Shown piece by piece: positions 1 through 5,127 of a DNA stretch of 5,721 nucleotides (position 1 is the stretch's first letter; each line of letters begins with the position of its first letter). The DNA comes from an uncultured Faecalibacterium sp. (GTDB lineage: Bacteria; Bacillota; Clostridia; Oscillospirales; Ruminococcaceae). Made by a program: the position numbers and the translations under genes. The notes below the pieces were generated by a model. It saw only the letters and a program-made list of their open reading frames with translations, did not search any database and was not told the DNA's origin. The stretch is taken from NCBI GenBank assembly GCA_934525405.1, contig CAKSZF010000093.1, positions 1-5,721 on the forward strand. The letters are read 5' to 3'.

Positions 1-49
1 AGCCATCGTACGATGCTGCCTTGCCGACCAGAATGGTAGTGCAAGCCAT
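1..49 (-). CDS. C69-family dipeptidase, N-terminal fragment
   Basis: Only the first 16 codons lie in the window; the gene continues past the left edge. They read MACTTILVGKAASYDG. This matches the conserved start of peptidase family C69 (PepD-type dipeptidases, Ntn-hydrolase fold), in which the Cys near the N-terminus becomes the catalytic nucleophile after the preceding residues are removed. Here the nucleophile would be Cys3, exposed by loss of Met-Ala. The expected role is hydrolysis of dipeptides in the cytoplasm. The start is well supported: GGAGGG at 57-62 sits 7 nt upstream of the ATG, and a near-consensus promoter lies just beyond it. With so few residues the family call rests on one motif, although it is distinctive. 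The rest of the protein cannot be assessed. Confidence 0.78.
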   Translation of the reverse strand, partial: MACTTILVGKAASYDG

Positions 50-82
50 AGGTTTTCCCTCCATATTCTATAATGTGCCTCT

Positions 83-111
83 ATTGTAGAACTTTTGCAG
101 CGGAATTGCAA
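83..111 (-). promoter_or_regulatory. Sigma-70-type promoter of the C69 dipeptidase gene
   Basis: On the minus strand a -35 box TTGCAA (106-111) is separated by exactly 17 nt from a -10 box TACAAT (83-88). Each box matches the consensus at four or five of six positions. Transcription would start near position 76, giving a leader of about 27 nt that carries the GGAGGG ribosome site at 57-62. The promoter sits just outside the left end of the inverted-repeat element at 119-392, so that element lies directly upstream of it. Confidence 0.72.
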
Positions 112-118
112 CCGGGAT

Positions 119-392
119 GATTTAAAATGGCCTCCGCTGGCGCTCTGGCCATAAATCAAGGTATTATTATTTATAGTTTCGCGTTTGTCGCGCTCTGCGG
201 AGCGCTCCAAACGCTATTTTCACGGGTGGGGTCGTAGCGGTGAGCAGCAGATGCATTCTAAACCGCCATTTTATCGTTACAGCCCCCTGTGAAAAGGCAA
301 TTCTGGAAAATCCGCAGATTTTCCAGAATTGCGAATTAAAAATATTTTTTCCGCTGAAAATGGCTAGAGCGCAGCGGAAGCCATTCAAAATC
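119..392. repeat. Hairpin-rich intergenic element bounded by 33-34 bp inverted repeats
   Basis: This stretch has no credible gene. The left arm (119-152) and the reverse complement of the right arm (360-392) agree at 29 of 34 aligned positions, with one gap. Inside are further self-complementary segments. Hairpin 181-214 pairs GCGTTTG with CAAACGC around a GCGCTC/GAGCGC stem. TTTTCAC at 217-223 pairs with GTGAAAA at 289-295, enclosing GCGGT/ACCGC (237-241 with 262-266). A perfect 16-bp stem with a 4-nt loop fills 297-332. Together these could fold into a closed multi-branched structure. It may be a non-autonomous mobile element (MITE-like) or a structured RNA. No target-site duplication is evident and no promoter for an RNA was identified. 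All pairings were found by eye. Confidence 0.55.
297..332. repeat. Perfect 16-bp inverted repeat (hairpin)
   Basis: GCAATTCTGGAAAATC (297-312) is followed by a CGCA loop and its exact reverse complement (317-332). On the minus strand the stem is followed by CTTTTC, so it could act as a weak backup terminator between the binding-protein gene and the dipeptidase gene. The T-run is short and the stem is AT-rich. It may instead simply be one arm of the larger structured element. Confidence 0.6.
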
Positions 393-402
393 GTTTTCCA
401 AC

Positions 403-439
403 AAAAACCGCCGCGCTGCGTACCACGGCAGAGCGGCGG
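403..439 (-). terminator. Rho-independent terminator of the substrate-binding-protein gene
   Basis: Read on the minus strand, CCGCCGCTCTGC (428-439) pairs with GCAGCGCGGCGG (408-419). This gives a 12-bp stem with one mismatch and an 8-nt loop. It is followed at once by five T (403-407 on the plus strand read as A). It lies about 25 nt after the stop codon at 465-467. This is a standard strong terminator and indicates that the lipoprotein gene is transcribed alone. Confidence 0.85.
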
Positions 440-464
440 GAGATGGAATGCTTTTTTCAGGCTG

Positions 465-1517
465 TTACTGGGCTGCCCAGTAGAAGTCCTCGCCGGGCAG
501 CGTACCGCCCACGGCGGCGGGGTCGGCATCGTAGAGCACCTGCAGGTAACCGGAGACGTCCGCCTTCAGTTCCTCGCCGGTCAGGCAGACGATATTGCAG
601 TTGGGCAGTGCCTTTTTGGCAATGGCGGCTTTTGCCACCACGCCCTGCTCCTCACACAGCGCGGCGGTGCCGTCCAGATCGGTGTTGGCGGCGTTCACGC
701 TTTGGGCGTAGTCTGCCAGAAAGGCAGCCACCACGTCCGGGTGCTCCTCAGCGTAGGCCTTGCGCACCACGGTCACACCGGTGATCAACTGGGTATCTGC
801 CACCTTGTCCCACTCGGCGGTCAGGTCAAGGGCTACCCGCAGGGTGTCGTCCTTCAGCCCGGCAGCGGTCACATAGGGCTGGGGCAAAACGGCAATGGCA
901 TCCTGCGTGCTGGCCATCTGGGCAGTCACTTCGGTGGCTTCGCTGTAATACTGGATGTCCACATCCTTGTCCGGGTCAAGACCGTTGGCGGTAAGCAGAT
1001 AGCGCAGCACATACTCCGGGGTAGTGCCCTTGCCGGTGGACAGGATGGTGCGTCCCTTGAGGTCGGCCATGCTGTGGATGGTATCGCCCTGCTCCACCAC
1101 ATACAAAACGCCCAAGGTGTTCACCGCCACGGCCTGAATGCCGCCGTTCGTTTTCTGATATAGGGTCGCAGCCAGATTGGCCGGGATTGCTGCCATGTCC
1201 AGCTCGCCCTTGATGAGCAGCGGCACGATCTCATCCGCAGCGCCGTAGAGCTGCAAATCATAGTCCATGGCGGCGGTACCGGCCTGCTCCATCGAGAGCA
1301 GGTTCACAAGCCCCATGGTGGTGGGGCCCTTCAGGCCCGCAATGCGCAGCGGCTCGGTGGCAGACAGCGGCGCAGCGGTCTCTTCCTCGGAAGCAGCCGC
1401 AGAGGAAGCAGCCTCGGACACCGCCGTGCTGGAAGCGGCAGAGCTTGCGCTGCCGCCGCAGGCTGCAAGGCTCAGTGCAAGGCTGAACGCCAGCAGTAAG
1501 GACAGGATCTTTTTCAT
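465..1517 (-). CDS. ABC-transporter substrate-binding lipoprotein (NMT1/SsuA-like fold)
   Basis: The 350-residue protein starts MKKILSLLLA, a type II signal peptide ending in a lipobox LAAC with the lipidated Cys at 20. A Ser/Ala/Glu-rich linker (about 21-53) tethers the binding domain to the membrane. The mature domain opens TEPLRIAGLKGPTTMGLVNL and contains GELDMAAIPANLAATLY (104-120) and ADLKGRTILSTGKGTTPEY (151-169). These resemble periplasmic-binding-protein type 2 proteins of the nitrate/sulfonate/taurine (NMT1/SsuA) group. The start at 1517 is chosen for its signal peptide and the AGGAG at 1524-1528, 6 nt upstream; the open frame runs 46 codons further without a ribosome site. No permease or ATPase follows, because a terminator comes next. 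The substrate is unknown. The gene is divergent from a Crp/Fnr-type regulator, which may control it. Confidence 0.85.
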   Translation of the reverse strand: MKKILSLLLAFSLALSLAACGGSASSAASSTAVSEAASSAAASEEETAAPLSATEPLRIAGLKGPTTMGLVNLLSMEQAGTAAMDYDLQLYGAADEIVPLLIKGELDMAAIPANLAATLYQKTNGGIQAVAVNTLGVLYVVEQGDTIHSMADLKGRTILSTGKGTTPEYVLRYLLTANGLDPDKDVDIQYYSEATEVTAQMASTQDAIAVLPQPYVTAAGLKDDTLRVALDLTAEWDKVADTQLITGVTVVRKAYAEEHPDVVAAFLADYAQSVNAANTDLDGTAALCEEQGVVAKAAIAKKALPNCNIVCLTGEELKADVSGYLQVLYDADPAAVGGTLPGEDFYWAAQ

Positions 1518-1598
1518 GAAATACTCCTTTTCGCACCCGGCACGCCCCGGTAGGGGAAGCGGAAACCGGTCTTTTTTTGAAAAATTTTGCAAAATCAT

Positions 1599-1627
1599 TT
1601 GCTTTGCGCGTTCCAGTTTACTATAAT
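1599..1627 (+). promoter_or_regulatory. Probable promoter of the Crp/Fnr-family regulator gene
   Basis: A perfect TATAAT at 1622-1627 lies 17 nt downstream of TTGCTT (1599-1604), a weak -35 box sharing only TTG with the consensus. Transcription would begin near 1634, leaving a leader of about 70 nt before the ATG at 1705. The AT-rich -10 region also reads TATTAT and TATAGT on the other strand, so a divergent promoter for the lipoprotein gene may overlap it. I could not find a convincing -35 box for that direction. Confidence 0.5.
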
Positions 1628-1641
1628 AGGGGTAAAAATAC

Positions 1642-1657
1642 CGTTGCGTGTGCAACG
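1642..1657. promoter_or_regulatory. Palindromic candidate operator in the divergent spacer
   Basis: CGTTGC and GCAACG form perfect 6-bp arms around GTGT. The 16-bp length and two-half-site layout suit a dimeric helix-turn-helix regulator such as the Crp/Fnr-type protein encoded immediately downstream. It lies just after the likely start of that gene's transcription and upstream of the divergent lipoprotein gene. Binding could therefore repress the regulator itself and influence the lipoprotein gene. It does not match the E. coli CRP (TGTGA-N6-TCACA) or FNR (TTGAT-N4-ATCAA) sites. A second short palindrome, ATTTTGCAAAAT at 1584-1595, is a weaker candidate. Confidence 0.4.
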
Positions 1658-1704
1658 CAATTGCAGGAGGCTGCGGAGAACACTATTTTCTCTGCGGAGT
1701 TGCG

Positions 1705-2385
1705 ATGAATAATTATCTGCCGCTGTTACAAAACACCACGCTGTTCGCGGGTCTTTCCGCTGCGGAGCTCAGCACGCTGCTGTCCCGGCTGGGGGCAAGT
1801 GTGCGCAGCTACGGCAAGGGCGAAGCCCTTGTGCTGGCGGGGGAACCCAGCCGCCGGGTAGGCATCGTGCTGTCCGGTGAGCTGGAAGCCTACCGCCCGG
1901 CACCGGGCGGAGTGCGTATCCCGATTGCCCGGGTAGAGCCGGGCGGGGTGTTCGGGGACGTGCTGGGCGGCTCCAGCCTGTCCAGCCCGGTCACCGTGCT
2001 GGCTGCTGCCCCCTGCGAGGTGCTGTTGCTGCCTTACGAGCGGCTGCTGCTCTCGGACGGCAGCCCCGCCCACCAGCGAGTGGTGCAGAACCTTGTGCGC
2101 ACCATCAGCGATAAATATTTTTCCCTCTCCCGCCGCATCGACCTGCTGGTGATGAAGAGCCTGCGCGCCAAGGTGGCGGCTTATCTGCTCAGTGAGGCAG
2201 CCCGTGCCCACAGCCTGACCTTCAGCATCCCCTTCTCCCGCATCCAGCTGTCGGATTACCTCAACTGCGACCGCAGCGCCCTTTCCCGGGAGCTGAGCAC
2301 CATGCAGAAGGAAGGGCTCATCGACACCTACCGCAGCAGTTTCAAACTGCTGGAGCCGGACGCCTTGCAGCAGATGGTGCAGTAA
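1705..2385 (+). CDS. Crp/Fnr-family transcriptional regulator
   Basis: The 226-residue length is typical of the family. An N-terminal cyclic-nucleotide-binding-like beta-roll (about 11-115) includes LFAGLSAAELSTLL and GIVLSGELEAY. A long dimerisation helix follows (about 120-150), then a Crp-type winged helix-turn-helix (about 152-215) with recognition-helix region DRSALSRELSTMQKEGLI (189-206). The Arg that contacts cyclic-nucleotide phosphate in E. coli CRP has no obvious counterpart in GVFGDVLGGSSLSSPVTV. The N-terminal Cys cluster of oxygen-sensing FNR is also missing. The effector is therefore unknown. ATG 1705 is chosen because CGGAG (1695-1699) lies 5 nt upstream; an in-frame GTG at 1648 has no ribosome site. 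Its likely targets are itself and the divergent lipoprotein gene (inference from layout). Confidence 0.88.
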   Translation: MNNYLPLLQNTTLFAGLSAAELSTLLSRLGASVRSYGKGEALVLAGEPSRRVGIVLSGELEAYRPAPGGVRIPIARVEPGGVFGDVLGGSSLSSPVTVLAAAPCEVLLLPYERLLLSDGSPAHQRVVQNLVRTISDKYFSLSRRIDLLVMKSLRAKVAAYLLSEAARAHSLTFSIPFSRIQLSDYLNCDRSALSRELSTMQKEGLIDTYRSSFKLLEPDALQQMVQ

Positions 2386-2548
2386 AACCCTCTCAGGCGC
2401 TTCGCGCCAGCTCCCCCGAGGGGGGGAGCTTTATGCAAGTTTTCAGAACAGTCTGCCTTCTCCGGCAGAAGAGCAAGTGTTCCCCTCTGCCGAGAAAAGC
2501 TCCCCCTTTCGGGGGAGCTGGCATCGCACAGCGATGACTGAGAGGGTT
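2386..2548. mobile_element. MITE-like palindromic intergenic element with 10-bp perfect terminal inverted repeats
   Basis: The 163-bp block is bounded by AACCCTCTCA (2386-2395) and its exact complement TGAGAGGGTT (2539-2548). Nested hairpins follow in mirrored order. On the left are GGCGC-TTC-GCGCC (2396-2408) and AGCTCCCCC/GGGGGAGCT (2409-2430). In the centre is TCTGCC/GGCAGA (2452-2469). On the right are AGCTCCCCC/GGGGGAGCT again (2498-2519) and CATCGC-ACA-GCGATG (2522-2536). No open frame of note is present. This architecture fits a non-autonomous transposable element. It resembles dispersed repeats I associate with Faecalibacterium-like genomes, but copy number cannot be checked here. It begins on the base after the regulator's stop codon, and no clear target duplication is seen. 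Confidence 0.75.
2409..2432 (+). terminator. Possible weak terminator downstream of the Crp/Fnr-type gene (inside the repeat element)
   Basis: AGCTCCCCC (2409-2417) and GGGGGAGCT (2422-2430) form a 9-bp GC-rich stem with a GAGG loop. The stem ends in T, followed by TTATG. The T-run is short, so termination may be partial, but the stem is strong and lies only 24 nt after the stop codon. The mirror copy at 2495-2519 has the better T-run on the minus strand (AGCTTTTC), where no gene needs it. Confidence 0.4.
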
Positions 2549-2575
2549 ATTTTATAATTAAGGAGCGATAAAACA

Positions 2576-3556
2576 ATGTCCAAGCCCGTACTCTGGATCG
2601 TGATCCCCTGCTACAACGAGGAGCAGGTGCTGCCCATTACAGCACCCATGTTTCTGGAAAAGATCCACAGTCTGACCGCACAGGGGCTGGTCAGCGATAA
2701 AAGCCGGGTGCTCTTTGTCAACGATGGCTCCCGCGACAAAACGTGGGAGCTGATCCAAGGCTTTGCCGCACAGGACGAGCACTATATCGGCATCTCCCAG
2801 AGCCGCAACCGCGGCCACCAAAACGCCGTATTGGCAGGGCTGATGGAGGCGCTGCACAGCGACAGCTGTGACATTACCATCTCCATCGACTGCGACGGTC
2901 AGGACGATATCAACGCCATGGACGAGATGGTGAAAAAATATCTGGACGGTGCCGAGGTGGTGTACGGCGTGCGCAGCCGCCGGGACACCGATACCTTCTT
3001 CAAGCGGTTCACCGCCGAGGGCTTTTATCATGTGATGAACGCTTTGGGCGCGGATATCGTGTTCAATCACGCAGACTACCGCCTGATCAGCGTCCGCGTG
3101 CTGGAAAGCTTTGCGGATTACAAGGAGGTCAACATCTTCTTGCGGGGCATGGTGCCGCTGGTGGGCTTTGCCCACGATGTGGTCACCTACGAGCGCCACG
3201 AGCGCTTGGCCGGTGAGAGCCACTACCCCCTGAGCAAGATGCTGGCGCTTGCCTTTGACGGCATTACCAGCCTTTCCAACAAACCTATCCGCATCATCAC
3301 CGGAGCGGGCATCGTGGTGAGCCTTGTCAGCTTTATCGGGGTCATCTGGGCCATCGTGTGCGCTGCCATGGGCAGCAGCGTGGCAGGCTGGGCCTCCACC
3401 GTCTGCATCGTCTGCTTTATGGGCGGTGTACAGCTGGTGTGTCTGGGCGTGATCGGCGAGTATATCGGCAAGATCTATATGGAAACAAAAGCCCGCCCGC
3501 GCTATATCATCTCGGAGCGCACATGGGCTCCCTACGAAAGGAAATATCACGGATGA
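2576..3556 (+). CDS. Membrane-anchored family 2 glycosyltransferase (bacterial DPM1/GtrB-like)
   Basis: The 326-residue protein has a GT-A catalytic domain followed by two membrane helices (about 239-263 and 272-296). Signatures in order are IVIPCYNEEQVL (8-19), VLFVNDGSRDKTWELI (45-60), SRNRGHQNAVLAGL (76-89), the metal-binding D105-x-D107 within SIDCDGQD, DYRLISVRVLE (167-177), ERLAGESHYPLSKML (209-223) and the C-terminal GEYIGKIYMETKARPRYII. These match enzymes that transfer a sugar from a nucleotide donor to a polyprenyl phosphate at the inner face of the membrane. The products feed cell-wall or polysaccharide decoration. The sugar and lipid acceptor cannot be read from the sequence. AAGGAG at 2560-2565 lies 10 nt before the ATG. 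The stop overlaps the next start (ATGA), implying translational coupling. No promoter is evident in the adjoining repeat element. Confidence 0.9.
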   Translation: MSKPVLWIVIPCYNEEQVLPITAPMFLEKIHSLTAQGLVSDKSRVLFVNDGSRDKTWELIQGFAAQDEHYIGISQSRNRGHQNAVLAGLMEALHSDSCDITISIDCDGQDDINAMDEMVKKYLDGAEVVYGVRSRRDTDTFFKRFTAEGFYHVMNALGADIVFNHADYRLISVRVLESFADYKEVNIFLRGMVPLVGFAHDVVTYERHERLAGESHYPLSKMLALAFDGITSLSNKPIRIITGAGIVVSLVSFIGVIWAIVCAAMGSSVAGWASTVCIVCFMGGVQLVCLGVIGEYIGKIYMETKARPRYIISERTWAPYERKYHG

Positions 3557-4137
3557 GCAAGCAAAGCTGGAAGGGCAGCACCCTTCTGAACCCGGAGCCG
3601 CCGGTACTGGTATCCTGCGGCGGGCTGGATAAGCCCAACCTTATCACGATCGGCTGGACAGGCACCATCTGCACCCAGCCCAGCATGGTATCCATCAGCG
3701 TGCGCCCGGAGCGGTACAGCCATCAGCTGCTGTGCGAGAGCGGGCAGTTCGCCATCAATCTGCCCACTGAAAAGCTGGTGCGCGCCATTGACTGGTGTGG
3801 CGTGAAGAGCGGCCGCGACGTGGACAAGTTTGCCGCCTGCGGCCTGCACGCTGCCTCCGGCAGTGTACTGACCGACTGCCCGGTGCTGGAGGAAAGCCCG
3901 GTCAATCTGGAGTGCCGCATCACCCAGCGCATCCCGCTGGGCAGTCACGACCTGTTTCTGGCCGAGGTGATGGCCTGCGATGTGGACGAGAGCCTGCTGG
4001 ACGAAAAAGGCAAGCTGTGTCTGGATAAGGCAAACCTCATCGTGTACAGCCACGGGGAGTATCTGGCGCTTGGCAAAAAGCTGGGCACCTTCGGTTACAG
4101 CGTGCGGAAGAAAAAGCCCGCAAAACGCAAGAAATAG
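3553..4137 (+). CDS. Flavin reductase / flavoredoxin-like FMN-binding protein
   Basis: The 194-residue protein belongs to the flavin-reductase-like FMN-binding split-barrel family. Characteristic stretches are PNLITIGWTGTICTQPSMVS (28-47), ISVRPERYSHQLL (48-60), FAINLPTEKLVRAIDWCGVK (66-85), SGRDVDKF (86-93), ESPVNLECRI (114-123), LGSHDLFLAEV (129-139) and YSHGEYLALGKKLGTFGYSV (165-184). Family members bind FMN and act as NAD(P)H:flavin reductases or as flavoredoxin electron carriers in anaerobes. Which applies here cannot be decided. The tail is very basic (RKKKPAKRKK). The start is set by the 4-bp ATGA overlap with the glycosyltransferase gene and by AAAGGA at 3537-3542; the open frame extends further upstream only inside that gene. 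Co-transcription with a glycosyltransferase has no obvious biochemical logic. Confidence 0.88.
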   Translation: MSKQSWKGSTLLNPEPPVLVSCGGLDKPNLITIGWTGTICTQPSMVSISVRPERYSHQLLCESGQFAINLPTEKLVRAIDWCGVKSGRDVDKFAACGLHAASGSVLTDCPVLEESPVNLECRITQRIPLGSHDLFLAEVMACDVDESLLDEKGKLCLDKANLIVYSHGEYLALGKKLGTFGYSVRKKKPAKRKK

Positions 4138-4138
4138 C

Positions 4139-4170
4139 AAAAAGGCGATGCCGTGCGGCATCGCCTTTTT
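4139..4170. terminator. Strong bidirectional rho-independent terminator
   Basis: GGCGATGCC (4144-4152) pairs perfectly with GGCATCGCC (4157-4165) around GTGC. Five A (4139-4143) and five T (4166-4170) flank the stem symmetrically, so both strands show a GC-rich hairpin followed by a T-run. It begins 2 nt after the flavin-reductase stop codon and ends 5 nt from the metA stop, and so serves both convergent transcription units. Confidence 0.95.
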
Positions 4171-4175
4171 GTTAT

Positions 4176-5111
4176 TTACTTCTCGTGTTTTACCCGCTGG
4201 ATATCCCCCAGATCATAGGGGGTGTTCTGGTAAACATAATAGTTCAGCCAGTTTTCATACAGCAGGTGGGCGTGGGCGCGCCAGCGGAACAGCGGCGGCT
4301 TTGCGGGGTCGTCGTCCGGGTAGTAGTTGGCGGGCACATGGATGGGCAAGCCCTTGGCTACGTCCCGCTTATACTCAGCATCCAGCGTATACTTATCGTA
4401 CTCCGGGTGGCCGGTGACGAAGATCTGCCGCCCGTTCTCGGTGCTCATGAGGAAGGGCCCGGCGGCATCGCTCTCGGCCAGAATACGCAAGGCAGCGCAA
4501 TTGTCCACATCCTCCCGGCAGATGCCAGTGTGGCGGCTGTGGGGAGCGTAGAACACCTCATCAAAGCCGCGCACCAGCGGGTTTGCCGGGCGGGTGACCC
4601 GATGCTCGAACACGCCGAACATCTTTTCCGGCAGCAGTTGCTTGCGCACGCCATAATGGTAGTACAACCCTGCCTGTGCACCCCAGCAGACATGAAGGGT
4701 GGAGTAGACGTTCGTTTCACTGAAGTCCATGATCTCGCACAGCTCGTTCCAATAGTCCACCTGCTCAAAGTCCATGGTCTCCACCGGCGCACCGGTGATG
4801 ATCATGCCATCGTAGCGGTTGTTCTTCACCTCGTCAAAGGTCTTGTAAAAGGCCTCAAGGTGAGCAGCCGACACATGGGTGGCAGAGTGGCTGGCAGTTT
4901 GCAGCAGGGTCATGTGCACCTGCAGCGGGGTGTTTGCCAGCAGCCGGGCGATCTGGGTCTCGGTGGCGATCTTGGTGGGCATCAGGTTCAGGATCAGGAT
5001 TTCCAGCGGACGGATATGCTGCGCCAACGCCCGCTCCCGGTGCATGACAAAGACATTTTCTTCATACAGGGCATCAAAGGCGGGTAAGGTCTTGGGAATG
5101 ATCAGCGGCAT
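4176..5111 (-). CDS. metA: Homoserine O-acetyltransferase (MetA family, acetyl-CoA type)
   Basis: The 311-residue protein is full length for the MetA family, which acylates the hydroxyl of L-homoserine in methionine synthesis in the cytoplasm. Expected active-site residues are all present at their usual numbers: Cys142 in [16 protein letters not shown], His235 and Glu237 in [10 protein letters not shown], and Lys47 in [11 protein letters not shown]. Position 111, in GAPVETMDF, is Glu. In published work on this family Glu at 111 confers acetyl-CoA use, whereas Gly is found in the succinyl-CoA enzymes. The product should therefore be O-acetylhomoserine, although automatic annotation often says succinyltransferase. 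The gene follows metY by 16 nt. AAAGGAG (5122-5128) overlaps the last base of the metY stop and lies 10 nt before the ATG, so the two form an operon. Confidence 0.95.
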   Translation of the reverse strand: MPLIIPKTLPAFDALYEENVFVMHRERALAQHIRPLEILILNLMPTKIATETQIARLLANTPLQVHMTLLQTASHSATHVSAAHLEAFYKTFDEVKNNRYDGMIITGAPVETMDFEQVDYWNELCEIMDFSETNVYSTLHVCWGAQAGLYYHYGVRKQLLPEKMFGVFEHRVTRPANPLVRGFDEVFYAPHSRHTGICREDVDNCAALRILAESDAAGPFLMSTENGRQIFVTGHPEYDKYTLDAEYKRDVAKGLPIHVPANYYPDDDPAKPPLFRWRAHAHLLYENWLNYYVYQNTPYDLGDIQRVKHEK

Positions 5112-5127
5112 AGGATGGTTGCTCCTT

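Noticed and set aside
167..529. Open frame (120 codons, minus) covering the inverted-repeat element and the end of the lipoprotein gene
   Set aside because: It overlaps the lipoprotein's 3' end in another frame and runs through its terminator; the product looks random.
240..1163. Open frame (307 codons) antisense to the lipoprotein gene and running into the structured element
   Set aside because: It spans both a structured non-coding element and the complement of a well-supported gene. No ribosome site or domain is visible.
1518..1600. Riboswitch in the lipoprotein gene's leader
   Set aside because: The leader has some CCGG-rich complementarity, but I recognise none of the conserved cores (TPP, SAM, cobalamin, FMN) and see no terminator/antiterminator pair.
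1648..1704. Upstream in-frame GTG start for the Crp/Fnr-type regulator
   Set aside because: There is no ribosome site before it, it lies inside the palindrome, and the extra 19 residues do not resemble the family's N-terminus.
1705..2385. Oxygen-sensing FNR function for the regulator
   Set aside because: Only two scattered Cys are present (residues 104 and 188), with no N-terminal Cys cluster to hold a 4Fe-4S centre.
2553..2558. TATAAT just before the glycosyltransferase as a promoter
   Set aside because: It would start transcription at about 2565, at the end of the ribosome site, and no -35 box lies 16-18 nt upstream.
2558..3550. Long open frame (330 codons) antisense to the glycosyltransferase
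   Set aside because: The plus-strand product carries a full set of glycosyltransferase motifs. The antisense product is His/Ala/Asp-rich with no recognisable domain, which is a common by-product of GC-rich codon use.
4185..5087. Open frame (300 codons) antisense to metA
   Set aside because: It mirrors a complete MetA with all catalytic residues, has no ribosome site at its start, and its translation resembles no family I know.
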